Below, in pieces: positions 42,667 through 55,619 of a stretch of DNA of 64,000 nt (within the stretch, counting starts at the first letter, position 1; each line of letters begins with the position of its first letter). The stretch covers positions 98,477,422 to 98,541,421 of the forward strand of contig NC_052518.1 in assembly GCF_014356525.2 (NCBI RefSeq), in the 5' to 3' direction. Both the position numbers and the translations under genes were made by a program. Below the pieces are notes generated by a model that saw nothing but the letters and a program-made list of their open reading frames with translations, made no database searches and was not told the origin of the DNA. The DNA comes from Nilaparvata lugens. Taxonomy: Eukaryota > Arthropoda > Insecta > Hemiptera > Delphacidae.

Positions 42667-44036
42667 GTGAATAACGGATGTCCTGTAAATATTAAAGAGC
42701 AAAAGAATACTATGACCTACGCTCTAGCTGCATCAAAACAATCTTGTCAACCCGTCAACACCCAAAATGATAGTAAAATTATTACGTCATCACACGATAC
42801 CAGACAGGAATCTCACGATGTTAAAAATAATGGAAAACACACATACGTGGAAAAAACTGATAAATCGGATCTTCCAAATCATAAGCAAGAACCATTGAAA
42901 CAGGTATGCAACACAGACCCAATTAAAATTAAATCCCAAATACTACAACAACCCCTACGCATGGAAGATAATATGAATAAATTGAATCTGTCACACATTA
43001 TTGACTACATAATGAACAACTATGCTTTCCCTATAGCAACTCAAATTTAGGTATTGAATGACCAAATCACACATGATTTACTTGACTCTGATGACGAATC
43101 ACTACCACAATGGATAAGTAAAAATGTAACATTGCGCCACTTATGGATTTTTTTCATAACTCACAAGCAAACCGATAATGCGACGATAGTCCAGCATAAC
43201 GATTCAATTTTATTGAGTGATAATAGAACAAGGAATTTCTATATCTATGATGAAACCACTGGCCCATTTAACAGAGAAATAACAAGATTGACTGAAAAAT
43301 AGTTGAAGTTCGACAATAATTACCTCAAGGCCCCAACAACTCACGCGTAACTATCAAAAGAGTAATACGCATAGGAGAAAGGTCAAAAGAACACAATCTC
43401 TGCACAAATGTAGAAAAATTTTTGAATGTCTTATACTATTACTTGAAGTACAGAACTCTAGAAGCTTTCTCACAAGATGACGAAATAGCGAGCCTCAAAG
43501 ATTTCCAACTCAATATGATATATAAATATGCACTCGATAACAAACCGTTAAACACAATGGAAAAGAAACCGGATATAATTCACAAAATAGAAAATCTGAT
43601 ACATCTAATACAAGACCCTCAATCATATTTGTCAAACGAACATTCTTCCAGCTCCAAAATCACCGAAGCATGCAATCAAATAGATTCGGCTGTCCACATT
43701 AAAGCCATGTCAGATAATCGAAACATTATCATACTTTTTGACACTGGATCAAATATATCATTAGCCAGAAAGCACTTGGTACAAGAGAATGATATAATAG
43801 AAAAGCTGACATGATATTGTACGCTGCAAATCAAAAAGAGATTCCATTCCTTGGAATTGCAGAAGTTAAATTCTCAATTCAAGAAAAACTATTTTCTCAA
43901 TTATGCTTCATAGTACAAGAGTTATCGACAGACATCATCTTAGGAAATCGATTTTTGGAAGAAAATAATGTTCTCATTGATTTCTCTTGTAAGAAAATTA
44001 TTTTGAACAAAGATCTAACGATTCCCATGAGAACGA
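42667..44036 (+). pseudogene. gag-pol linker and retropepsin of gypsy copy B
   Basis: Open pieces at 42667-43050 and 43054-43302 share one frame, interrupted by TAG. They have no motif. The piece 43422-43814 ends with a retropepsin active-site block, IIILFDTGSNISLA (D at 43740). The frame then shifts at about 43811 and continues with FCFIV-like sheet sequence and the ILGNRFLEENN block, the second conserved part of aspartic proteases. The protease would cut the Gag-Pol polyprotein; here it is broken by at least two frameshifts. The insertion of a foldback element follows shortly after. Confidence 0.7.
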
Positions 44037-44161
44037 GTGAAGAGAAGGCCAGTTTCACACGGCAGAGACCTCGCTCCTGGAATATCATATTACAGAAGAT
44101 CATATTTCATATTTTGCAGCTCTCCTGTACTTTCACATGGGGATCTTACGAATAAGCCGAC

Positions 44162-45615
44162 AGATCTAACAACTATGCCGACGTTTGCTCAAACCTATGA
44201 CTCATCACTTTTTCTCAAAGTCTAACTTCCTTAAAAATATAGATAGAAGATTTCTGATTTCGGATTTGGATTCAGAGACCCCAAATTCTTTAAAGCGTAA
44301 GTCCCATTTTCAAAAATACCCGAAAACAAGGGAGTTATAGCTGTTTTTAATATAGCTTTCCATTATCATATGATTATATAGTACATACTAAGATAATAAT
44401 ACTCCTGCCTCACAAAGGGACAGGCAAAGGTTTTAAGAAGTTTTTGAACACCTGAGAAGTTTATACATAAACATTTTTAATTTTTAAAAGTTCTAGTTTT
44501 CCAAAAAAATATTGAACTATGAAAAGATGAATCCAAATATGAAATCATAAATCATCCCCACTCATCACCCAATAAAATAGGAGGAAAAGGAATGTTGTAC
44601 AGTAAAATTCACTGAATTTCAATTGTCATTCAACAATCCAATTTATCAGGTTCAAATCGTTGAATATCACTTTAAATTCTCAGCAATTATTGACTATTTC
44701 TTTTTACAATCAGAAAAATCTATTATGAACATACAGTATAAACATTGTGCTGATCTGAATCGATCTATGGTAATAATAGGAATTGAAAGAATAGAAAATG
44801 TCATGGCATACCAAGTAGTGATGTCTGTGTATTAGAACTGCTGAGTTGATAATGCATACTGAAAAAAAGTCATGAACAGCTCAGACCAGCCTGGCGACTT
44901 TGATGCTTTTGAAACCGGAATCTTGTTTTATTTTTATTAAAGAATGATACGGAATGAAAACCATGTATCATAGTACAAAGCTTTGTATCATGAGTAAGAT
45001 TGACAATCATGGCTTGTCGATTTTAGTTGCTGACCTAAATCCTCATTCCTCAGTCGTAGAACTATGGACCAAGCGCGAGCATTTGCCTTTTATGTCATAT
45101 ACCGTCGACACAAACTTATGAAATTTATGAAAAGCTTGATAGCTTGAATAGTGATCTGATATTTGTTACACGTTTTTATTCTAAGACATAATATGTCTTG
45201 TAGACTAATTTTTAATGTTTCTTCAATCGGCAGGAAAACTTTGGTTTTTCAAAGTTATCTTACTCCCTTATTTTGGGGTATTTCCAGAAATCAAGATAAA
45301 TAACCTACCAAATTTCCTACACGAATACAGTGTAAGTTGTATTATAATAGCTAGAGTACTTACGTACTGTATAGTACAGTACCTGTTCGTTTTTACCGTA
45401 TAATTATATGATAATAGAAAGCTTTATTAAAAACAGCCATAACTTCCTTGTTTTCGGATATTTTCTAAAACGGGACTTACGCTTTAAAGAATTTGGGGTC
45501 GCTGAATCCAAATCCGAAATCAGAAATCTTCTATCTATATTTTTAAGGAAGTTAGACTTTGAGAAAAAAGTGATGAGTCATACTTTGTGGAAACGGCGGC
45601 GTAGTTGTTAGATCT
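44162..45615. mobile_element. 1.45-kb foldback element inserted in gypsy copy B
   Basis: Inverted arms of about 220 bp: left 44162-44380 starts AGATCTAACAACTA, right 45396-45615 ends with the complement TAGTTGTTAGATCT. Both contain ATAGATAGAAGATTTCTGAT and the complement on the other side, with about 90% identity by eye. The interior (44381-45395) has no credible ORF; it includes a 14-bp palindrome TACAAAGCTTTGTA near 44975. No target duplication could be recognised at the edges. The insertion separates the protease from RT in the host element. Confidence 0.8.
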
Positions 45616-45701
45616 TGCCTCTGCTTGCCTCGAGGGGAAAAGACGTGACAAAACGAGGTTCCTGGATAGGAGTCACCATGTGAAAGACACGATTTGACTC
45701 A

Positions 45702-48700
45702 ATGTACTTCGACAAAAAAACGAGAACACTGTTCAGTGTTCAAGTTGCACGTCTCCTATCGTGTGAAAGAGGCCAAGTATTTCATTCCCATTCAGAAAGT
45801 CCAGTTTCTGTCGCGTATTCAGTTTACACGAAAAAATATATTAGAATACAGCCTGCCGAATCATATCCTATTCCCTTGCTATTGTCTAATTTTCCAACAG
45901 ACAATGAATTTAGGATTTTCAATCCTCAGCATAAAACCTTGTGCAAAGATAGCGACGTTTGTTTCCAAGTAAGAACAATCGCGAAGCAAAATTATCAAAT
46001 TGACGTTTTCAACACGTCAGGTAAAACTTTGATTTTTCCCAGTGGGCAATCACTCGGCACTCTCAGCGAGACAGCTTATATAGCGCAATTTTCGCCCATT
46101 GTTAATGAATCTGCTGTACCCAATACAGATTACAATGAATCTCAATCTATTCGGTTACCGACGGATGTAATTATAAAATCTCATGACTCTACTGAATTTT
46201 CAGTGAGAAACATCTGGAATGTACAAAAAAATGTGAGCTTGCATTTCACACCAAATGAGATGTATCTTAATGGAGAAAAAGTCAATTTCGCGATTCAGGA
46301 AGTCACGGAAACAGAAATGAAATTCATTGCCTACAATTTTTGACAAAGAATGGTTACTTTAAAAATCAGAGCATGCATTGGATACATAAGTATTCAAAGC
46401 TCAAATATTAAAGATATTAAGAAAAGTATTACAGAGAATACTGTAACACAGGATCCTCTCGTTGAATCAGTATATAACATTCAAGAACAAAACAAAGAAA
46501 AGAGAAATATGGATATTATAATTCATGATACTCAAAAGATTGATGTAAATTCCAACTTGAAGGGAACAGATTATAAAGATTTTGAAAAATTAATTACGAA
46601 ATACACAGATGTATTTTCGAAACATAAGTATGACATTCCAGTGTCAACTCTTGAACCAGTAACAATCAACCTCACAGATGATACACCTATATTTTCGCCT
46701 CCATATAAACTAGCTATTAAAGAAAGAGAAGAAATGGATGAAATCCTTAAAGGACTTCTAAAAGCAAACGTAATCGAAGAAACCAAATCAAATTACGCCT
46801 CACCCGCATTTATAGTGCATAACAAGAATAACAAGCCTCGTCTTGTGGTAAAATATAAAAAACTCAACAATAAGATTCTAAAAGATAGATATCCTCTTCC
46901 AAATCCTTCTACAATATTGGAAGCCTCAAGTTCTGCAAAATTCCTCTCAACCCTGGATTTAACTTCAGCCTTTTATTCCATGAGAATAGCTGAAAAGTCG
47001 AAACACCTCACAGCCTTTAATACACCTCTAGGACTTTTTAGTTTCAAATGCGCTCCTATGGGGTTGAATTTATCCCCAAACTCATTCATGAGAGGAATGA
47101 CACACTTATTTTCAGACATCTTGTACAAATCCGTTCTTATTTACATTGACGATATCTATATCATGTCTTCTACACTTGATGACCACAAGAAACATCTGGA
47201 AGAAGTGTTTAGAAGACTGAGAGCAGCAAATCTGAAATTAAACCCCGAAAAATCCAAAATTTGCTATAAATCATTGAGAATTCTTGGGCACATGGTATCA
47301 GACCAGGGAATTTCGCCACTTCCGGAAAATGTAGAGGCTATAAAAAATATGCCCAAACCTACCAATGTAACTGAAGTTAAAAGATTTCTTGGAGCTACAT
47401 CGTTTTATAGGAAATTCATTTCCTGAATCTCCAAAAGAGCATACCCTCTTACACAATTGACTCATAAAGACGCCAAATTTGAATGGCACGAGAGCCACCA
47501 AAAAGCGTTTGATGACTTGAAAAATTGTTTAATGACACAGCCAATACTATCCCACTTCTGTGATAACAAAGATACGTATGTTATTACGGATGCATGTTCC
47601 ATAGGGATCGCTGCTTGCTTAGCACAGAAAGATACGGATGGTATAATAAAACCAGTAGCTTACGTATCTCGCAGACTTACTAACAATGAACAAAACTGGC
47701 CCGCTACTCATTTGGAAACGCTTGCCGTAACTTACAGTGTGAATCATTTTCGATCGCTAATCATTAACAAACATTTTCAAGTAATAACTGATCACGCAAG
47801 TCTTCAATATTACAAAAGCATACGAGAACCCAATTCACGCTTAGCGAAGTTAGCTGCGAAATTGGTACAATACGATTTTGAAATTGTATATAAGCCTGGA
47901 AAATCGTTACAATTAGATGATGCCCTCTCCAGAGCGCCAATAGAAAAAACAATTGAAAAAGAATGGCAAAATATAAACAATATTTTGACTGTTAATATAG
48001 GATTACTGCAAAAACAGGATCCTTTCCTGAGTAAGATTTACAATGCTCAATTTGATCTAGATAAAGCAGATAAAATAATTGCGCGAAAATCACGCAACTA
48101 TACCCTACGCGATGATATTCTCTTTTATAAAGAGCAAACTAAAACAGGGCTGCAATACCTCTTGGCAGTACCAGGTAGTGCTATTCAGCAAATACTAAAG
48201 CAATATCATGATGATATAAATTATGGTGCTCACCTTGGGATTGATAAGACCTTGTCGAAAATAAAATACAAGTACTACTGGCCATCCATGCGCCAAGATG
48301 TAATAGACTATGTTAAATCTTGCCCAACTTGTCAAATCTCCAAAACGAGCAGAGAAAAGCCAGTAGGGCTACTGCGCCCAATAGCAATCACGGATCAACC
48401 CCTAAGCACCGTCTGTATTGATGCGGTAGGGCCCTTATCGCTATCGGGTGGCAGATATAAATATATTTTTGTGGCACTAGACCGCACAACACGGTTTGCA
48501 TATTGCGAACCAACTACTGCGATAGACGCTAAACATACAGCAACTTTCATTTTGAATTTCGCCTCCTTGTATGGTCTACCCAGAACTATTCATACCGACA
48601 ATGGTACAAATTTCAAAGTCGAACTTATCATAGAGATGTGTTTATCACTTGGAGTTTCCCAAAAATTTGGATCAAGTTACATGCCCACAACTCAGGGAGT

Positions 48701-49256
48701 AACAGAACGTTATAATGCCACGCTTGTTACAATGCTTAGGTGTTATTCGAACATTAAACAAAATAACTGGCATTCCAATATTCGTCACGTCTGTTTTGCT
48801 TATAATTGTTCAAAGCAAAGTTCTCTGGGTTATTCTCCTCTCTACCTACTCCACGGTTTCCATCCACTAAGCCCATTAGACATAGCCTTCCTGCCGAGTG
48901 CAATCGAGCAAGACAGGATGCATGTCCTCAATGAGCTAGTGGCAATCAGAAAAAGTTTGCCTGAAATTATGAGTAAGGTTCAGGAGAAACAAAAAGAAAC
49001 CCATGACAAGAAATACAGAGACTTGAGTATCCAACCAGGAACAAATGTTCTAGTTGCCTACCCTCAAGCACAACCAGACTCCTGTAAAAAATTGAATCAC
49101 CCTTACCGTGGACCTTTCAAAGTCACGAAAAGATTGTCTCCTCAGAACTTCGAAATAATTAACTCGAGGCGTGGACAACCGTTCCACGAAATTGTACATA
49201 TCAACAGGTTGAAGCCCTACTATGAGAGAGAAAACTTTGATACAAATGAAGATTAA
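45702..49256 (+). pseudogene. pol of gypsy copy B: RT, RNase H and integrase in one frame with two TGA codons
   Basis: One frame runs for 3.55 kb, interrupted only by TGA at 46341-46343 and 47424-47426. RT motifs: KPRLVVKYKKLN (usually VDYRKLN), STLDLTSAFYSM, GLFSFKCAPMGLNLSP and LIYIDDIYIM (YIDD at 47142-47153). RNase H: ITDACSIGIAACLAQKD, HLETLAVTYSV and QVITDHASLQY, ending LDDALSRAP. Integrase: an HHCC zinc finger (H-x-H in YHDDINYGAHLG, CPTCQ), then catalytic D (CIDAVGPL), D (HTDNGTNF) and E (GVTERYN). A C-terminal GPY/F-type module follows (YRGPFKVTKRLSPQNFEI, HINRLKPYY). All catalytic residues of the integrase look intact. This machinery would copy the RNA and insert the cDNA. Confidence 0.85.
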
Positions 49257-49408
49257 AATGTTTAATAATTATGTGATATTTCGTTGTACATTTTATTGAA
49301 GAATAAAATTAGATCTAAATAATAATACGGTATATTGTAAATTTCGTCAACAGATTAAGAACTTTTCTACTAAGCAGTAACGGGGCGCCAACCTGCTGCA
49401 ACAGATAA
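49257..49408 (+). other. 3' flank of gypsy copy B
   Basis: AT-rich sequence after the pol stop, with an AATAAAA signal near 49302 and then GGGGCGCCAACC near 49382. This could be the start of a decayed 3' LTR, but no matching 5' copy was found. Confidence 0.3.
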
Positions 49409-49700
49409 GCGACTACACTGCGCCTCCTTCCCAAACTGCAGATCGAGTAGGACTTGGATTACGAGACCAAGCCACTACACAATCACGGATCGGCGACTAC
49501 GTGAACGACAAGTCGCCAGAGAGCCGGCGATCGAGTAGCACTTGGACTACGAAACTAAGCGACTTCAAAAATCACACGGATCAGCGACTACGTGAACGAC
49601 GACGAATCGCCTGAGCTGACGAACGAATAGGACTTGGACAGCGAAACCAAGCTACTCCAAACCCGAGAGACGCGTGCGATCAGCGACTACGCGAACATTG
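49409..49700. repeat. GC-rich tandem repeat, three units of 84-99 bp
   Basis: Units begin GCGACTAC at 49409, 49493, 49584 and 49683 (the last partial). Each carries GATCGAGTAGGACTTGGA-like and CACGGATC-like segments. Composition is strikingly GC-rich for this AT-rich window. It may be part of the 3' LTR of gypsy copy B or a separate minisatellite. Confidence 0.75.
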
Positions 49701-49739
49701 ATTGGTATATTCATGATTATTGACTGGACTTTTTTTGTA

Positions 49740-51475
49740 TATAATAATTATTATTATTATATGCAAGTAATAATGAGTGAATAATCATTAATATATGAAT
49801 GTATTGATGAGTGATAGTGAATTTCACTATTGGAATTAGCTAGCGTATGTTACATTGAAATCTTTCCAGGTAGAAATTAATTTTTAGAAACCCAACAAAT
49901 AGGACAAATTTTAAATTAGAAAAAGAATATTATGGCTGTATATATGTTTCAAATTACAGTGGCGAATCTTCAATAACAATAATTAATTAATTCAATTGAA
50001 TTAAGAATAAATATAATATAAAAACCTCCACTAATCAATTATCTGCAATGAAACATCAAATCGAGCTCATTCCAATAAATAATGAGGGGGACATCACCTG
50101 TTGACAAAATCGTTTTTTCAGGAACAAATAAGCTTTTCCAAGTGGAGAAGTTTCTACTTTCTTTTAATTTTCCAGTAATTGTAAAATTCATGTATTATTT
50201 TGAAACCTTTTAAGGAAATTATTCAGAACACAATATTTTCATTGAATCTATAATGATTATTAATTGATCGAATAGTTTTATTAGAAATGTAATGGATTAT
50301 ATGACAGCTCAATGAGAGTTGTCGAGAACTGGTGGAGAGAAATGAGTAGAGAATTTTAGATTATAAAATATAGAGGTTTAGCGGGTGAATGAACAAGTTA
50401 TAGTAATGAGCATGAGTAATATGAGCATATTAGCTCCTTTGATTCCCTTGAATGGAAGATATTCTCAAGGGATAGCAAAATCTTATTTCTCATTTGAATG
50501 ATATCAATAATAGAATACATTGATCTCTTGTAGTTGCATTTGTCTGCTTGAATTTTTCTGATGAATTGACAGATTTACTCATGTTTTAATGCTTCGAGCG
50601 ATTTTCAAATGAAAAAGAGTTATTGAAGACAAGAATATAATGGAACAGTCAAGCTGAAGGTTAGTGAATGTTTTTCTACAGCTTTCTAATTTATCTTATC
50701 TCCGTGAGTTCAACATTCTTTGAAGAATATCATGCTGAAAAACGATAACTTTCTGAAATAGCATCTCCACACAAGTCTCCGAAAAAATCTTTTGATCCCT
50801 CTCCAATGAAACTATGAAACAAATATAATAATGAAAAATTATGAAGGAAAATATATGTATCTATGAAAAGTAAACTGGTTAAAAACGATAATTTCCTAAG
50901 ACGGTCTCTCTTTAATGATAATCTCATGATACGTCTACAGCAAATTGCAAGAAACCTAGCAGAATTCATTGTTTCATTGACTTCTCTTCAGCTCGATATT
51001 ACATTATTGTTCTCCATCGATTTGAAGCTAAATTATTGAACTAAAGAAATAATCAACTTGACACAATCATTGTACAATAATGAAGATGTAATACATTGAT
51101 TTCCATGATCAATATACAGAGCTATTCTGTATAATTATTATTATAGCTATTCTGTATAATTATTATTACAACTATTCAGAATATTCAACATCTGAAACAT
51201 AAGAGAAATCATCTATATTTAGAGGTTTGTCAATAGGAAACTAACTTGAGATAAATAAGTAATGTCAATAGGTTTTTAATCTTCAATAGGCTTTCAATAC
51301 TCTTCAATACATAGTCAATAATTGAGAACGCTTATTATGATTCAAATAGAGGGCAAAACTCCAGCGCAATTTGAATGGGATTTGAGTCTTTCACATTCAG
51401 TATTTTTGAATGAGAATTATTCCCACTACAGATGAAGTTCACGTATGTTAATTTCTATCATGTAACACAAGTTTG
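49740..51475. other. AT-rich non-coding stretch
   Basis: No gene seen. A short tandem repeat (AGCTATTCTGTATAATTATT twice, near 51120-51170) is present. Confidence 0.5.
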
Positions 51476-52475
51476 AAAATATTCTCAACCTCATATTCTT
51501 TGGTCTATAGCCTACATGTAATATAAATAAAATGCAATTTCTCAGAGGTTTCTTAATTTTTTTTGTGGAGGATAAATTCCCCTAGTTTCAGAAAACTCTC
51601 GAATAATTTTAATCTAGGTACTTTTTACACTACTACTGTATTAGATTGAACGCAAAATACGGTAATTTTGTCAATAACTTCACTATAAATACTATAGTAA
51701 CTCAACTTCCCTATTTTTCAATGTTTTATTTGAAAAAGTGAGTAATTTTCGGTTGAATTTTGCATTTGAATAAAACATCATGTTCAATAAACGACTCACA
51801 TCTATTCAAACAGTCGAACATAAAAAGGCTGGTACACTATTTTTCAGATTTAATCCTTGCCTGATAATTTTGAAAGCTTCTAGAACTTCTTGATCTGACG
51901 GATTCTTCTCCTCAAGTTCGTCACAACCATCATATCCTTACACAGTTCAAAGAATTGAAATGTGTGACAAAAGCAAGATTTAGAAAGTCCAGTCGTTCAC
52001 CTGCCTGGTCTACAAATGACAAGTTCTTGAAATCCAATTTAGAGTAACTTGCATTCAATTTCCGACATGTCTTTAAACCTCTATTAACTGTCCGACACCC
52101 ATCTTCTTCCTACCTGAATTGCCATTATTTTTAGTCTATTGACCTTTCTGCTGAAACTAAAAAATTCCTTGAAAATGATCTCCTGCTTCCTATACACACT
52201 ACATTTTGTATGTTGAAGTCAAGAGAAAACTTTGTTGTTGAGAGGTCCGAAATTCGTTAAATAGAGGTAAATAGGCAGCCCAAACTCCAAAATGTGATGG
52301 GACCAGGTAAAATTTCGTTTCGTAGAGGATTTCGTCAAGTGGGGGTTCGTTATAGAGAGGTTCGGCTGTATTCTCAACCTCATATTTTTTGGTTTATAGC
52401 CTACATGTAATATAAATAAAAAGCAATTTTTCAGAGTTTTCTTCAATTTCTTTTGTGAAGGGTAAACTCTTGTGA
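51476..52475. repeat. two direct copies of a diverged segment of about 110 bp
   Basis: Copies near 51479-51600 and 52371-52500 both begin ATTCTCAACCTCATATT and share TATAGCCTACATGTAATATA. They have diverged by substitution and small indels. The sequence between them is unremarkable. Confidence 0.6.
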
Positions 52476-52534
52476 TTTCAAAAAACTCTCCTGAGCTCGA
52501 ATAATTTTCTTCTATTCAGACAATACCATCTGAA

Positions 52535-53990
52535 TTGAGAATTCTTTCAAATTGAAGGCTCTCAATCCGACTTGAAGTGTATACCTCTCACAAGTTCAAT
52601 TATTGTTTTATACATTATATCATTCGTCAACGGCATTGATCAGCTTCAGAATCCAAGCCAGTTTTAATAATTCTTATTAATTACTGAATAATAATTACTG
52701 AGAGTTCACTTGAAATGTTAACATGGGAGAAATTTCGTCAATTCTATGCATTTCAGAACAAACTTCTCAATTTGAACATAGCCTACTGATCCGAATAAAA
52801 ATGAGATTGCATATATTTATACTCTAGAATAATGATTTCTTACTTTAATAGACAACTCCTGATACATCACACTATTATTATATCAAGTTCTACAATTAAA
52901 ATGGAGTGTGAAGTTTCCTTGTTCCTCGAGAATTATTGAACTCTCTTTTTTATTATTTTGATAACAATTGAATGTTCATAATTTTACATAGTATGATCTA
53001 TCAATACTGAGGATTCCTCTTTTGTCAATTCCCCCCTATGTTTTCTTCTCATACATAATTATTATGTATTTTAACCGAATACTCTCAGTAATACAACTTA
53101 ATTATAAGCAAGTGAAACATCTGAAACTGTGGAAATTCCATAATCATTCCTTACAGCTTATACAACAATATTGTGTCAGTGATATCATGATTTGAAATCG
53201 TTTATATTGAAATGTACAGTGAACCATATAAAAAGTGAACTTAGCTAAATCCCGAGCTCGGAAACCGGCCCTTAAATAGAGAATTCTTTCAAATTTAAAG
53301 CTTCCAATCTGACTTGAAATGTAGACGATTCTACCTCTCACAAGTTCAATTATTGCTTTATATATTATATCAATCTCGAACTGCATTAATCAGCTTTAGA
53401 ATTCAAGCAAGTTTCAAATAAATCTCATCGATTACAGAATACTAATATTATTGAGAGTTCACATGGAATGAATTTCGTCAATTCTATGAATTTCAAAACA
53501 AACTTCTCAATTTGAACATAGCCTACAACTAATCCGAATAAAAAGGGAGATTGCATATAGTATACTCAAGAAATGATCCCTTACTATAATAGACAACTCC
53601 TGATACATCATACTCATATTATATCAAGCTCTACAATTATATTATAATATAGTGTAAAGTTATCTTGTTCCTCGAGAATTATTGAAGAGTCTCGTTTTTA
53701 TAATTTTGATTAGAATTGAATGTTAATTCATCAATATATATAGAATGAACTCATAATACAAAGCATTCCTCTTCTGCCAACTCTTCCCTATGTTTTCCCT
53801 TTCGAACATAATTATTATATTTTTTAAGTGAATACTTTCAGTAATATAACTTTATTACAATCAAGTGAAAAATCTGAAACTGTGGGAATCCCATACTCAT
53901 TCCTTACAGCTTATACAACAATATTATTGTGTCAGTGTTTCAATAATTTAAAAATTATTTTATTGAAATAAACAGTGAGCCATATCAAAA
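52535..53990. repeat. diverged tandem duplication, unit about 750 bp
   Basis: The first unit (about 52535-53240) and second (about 53278-53990) share GAGAATTCTTTCAAATT at the start, CTCACAAGTTCAATTATTG, GACAACTCCTGATACATCA, and TTCCTTACAGCTTATACAAC at the end. The short join between them contains the palindrome CCGAGCTCGG within a block that recurs at about 54727. Confidence 0.75.
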
Positions 53991-54299
53991 GTCTCTCTAG
54001 AATTCTGAGCACCATCTAAAATAGCCATGTTGCTTCAGATTGTAGAGAGTTCTAGCTTCCCTCCCTTAGTTTTGTTGGAAACATCAAAGGAGAGGTATGA
54101 GGTTTTTGAATCATTGTTATGTTTTTGAATAGGGCTTGTTATTGATATCCTGTGTCTGTGTCTGTATAACACATGGTGTGGAGAGTGTAGAGAATCCATA
54201 TAGATCTCGCAGTAGAAGTTATCACTGAATGTATTCATTGACTTGACTATAGACAGTGTTGCCAATTTTCAGTGACTTCCTTTGAAAGAAAAAACCTGT

Positions 54300-54770
54300 A
54301 GACTTCCACTTTCAAAACATAATAGACCAATATGTGAAGATAAATACCGGTTATGTACCCCATTTAGTAGGATATTAACTCCAAAAAAAAAAAAATTTAA
54401 TGCTCAAAATATCTGTTAGTCGAAACATCCGGTATTCTAGACCGGTAAAAAATGAACGTTATCCGAAAGATCCGGTAGCTGAGACCGGTACGTTTTCAAT
54501 AGATTGATGTTTACTTGATAACCGTGAGTTGGGGACTGACGAGCATTGTTGGAGAATGTTGAGGAATAGTGGGGAGAAGGTATCAGAGCGGGCAGCAATT
54601 TCCGATTCACAATTTTGCCACTATGGAGAAAACAATTTTGCCTCCGGTCTCACAGACCGGTGTTTCGGTTAAAGTGTTAAAACTACGTTTCGGAAAGCCA
54701 ATTTTCAGCTGTTTAGAGTTTAGAATTTAGCTAATTCCCGAGCTCGGAAACCGGCCCTTGAGAGATTATA
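54300..54770. repeat. GACCGGT-rich dispersed repeat
   Basis: CCGGT or ACCGG words recur, for example near 54346, 54430, 54443, 54479, 54495 and 54658. The stretch closes with CCCGAGCTCGGAAACCGGCC near 54737, also found at 53251. It resembles a non-autonomous repeat; no ORF was seen. Confidence 0.4.
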
Positions 54771-55140
54771 GTGAAAATTTAATACTATATCATACTCATC
54801 CTCATGCTAATAGTCTGCATTAGCACAATTTTTCTCAAGAAATGCAAGTCTGTGTAATATTGAAAATGCATAATTTTTTATGCGTTTGCTGCTAACACAA
54901 AAGTAGTAATTGATTGTTCCTACATGTGCATACTTTATTTTACTTTCTAATAGAATATTTTAATTAGATCAAGAAGGGAAAATGAGGAAAACAGTATTGT
55001 CCTTCCATCTCTATACATCTGTCCTATTTCTTTTGTCATGTTACAGACTGATAGTTCGCAACTGACTCATGATTTTATTGGAGTGAATGTCAAAAACATA
55101 GTAGTGTTAATCTTGTGAATGGGTATCAACAATACATGAT

Positions 55141-55580
55141 ACATGATACATTTTAAATTTTATTTATTTTAATCACATGTTAATAATTTTATACATCATA
55201 ATTCAGCCTATATATTATACATTTTATATTCACATACTTTAAATCTCCATAAACTGTCTATATTTAACTATGATTAGGCTACTTGATCTTGCAATAGATG
55301 TCTCACTATCAATTTGGTCTGGCAGAATGTAGTCTGTTGATTCAGTTCCATCTGAACTATACATGATACATTTTAAATTTTATTTATTTTAATCACATGT
55401 TAATAATTTTATACATCATAATTCAGCCTATATATTATACATTTTATATTCACATACTTTAAATCTCCATAAACTGTCTATATTTAACTATGATTAGGCT
55501 ACTTGATCTTGCAATAGATGTCTCACTATCAATTTGGTCTGGCAGAATGTAGTCTGTTGATTCAGTTCCATCTGAACTTA
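55141..55580. repeat. perfect 220-bp tandem duplication
   Basis: Positions 55141-55360 and 55361-55580 appear identical apart from the last two bases. The unit starts ACATGATACATTTTAAATTT. It covers the 3' part of the candidate terminal exon and its putative poly(A) signal. Confidence 0.9.
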
Positions 55581-55609
55581 TTCCTTGAGAGCCGTTCTCT
55601 GAGTATATC
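55459..55609 (-). CDS. candidate terminal coding exon of a host gene, product unknown
   Basis: On the minus strand an acceptor (TTATTTTTACAG) at 55610-55621 is followed by a frame of 49 codons and TAA (55459-55461). The frame includes DGTESTDYILPDQIDSETSI and ends KYRQFMEI. An AATAAA signal lies about 80 bp further on. The serine/acidic composition resembles a disordered C-terminal tail. I do not recognise the family. The acceptor-ORF-stop-poly(A) order is what supports it. The tandem duplication gives a second copy of most of the exon downstream, which has lost the acceptor. Upstream exons would lie at higher coordinates. Confidence 0.35.
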
Positions 55610-55619
55610 CTGTAAAAAT

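Larger units (their letters stand above)
39542..49256 (+). mobile_element. gypsy copy B: Ty3/gypsy element, degraded
   Basis: Leader (39542-41024), gag, protease, RT, RNase H and integrase follow in the canonical Ty3/gypsy order. The family is shared with copy A (6062-8640 and 9932-10076). No second copy of the leader was found after 49256, so paired LTRs could not be shown; either the 3' LTR is lost or the leader is not an LTR. A 1.45-kb foldback element is inserted between protease and RT. Several stops and frameshifts make the copy inactive. The minus strand of the leader has an open frame (39696-39911; related 6225-6575 in A) shared by both copies, but I do not regard it as a gene. Confidence 0.85.
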
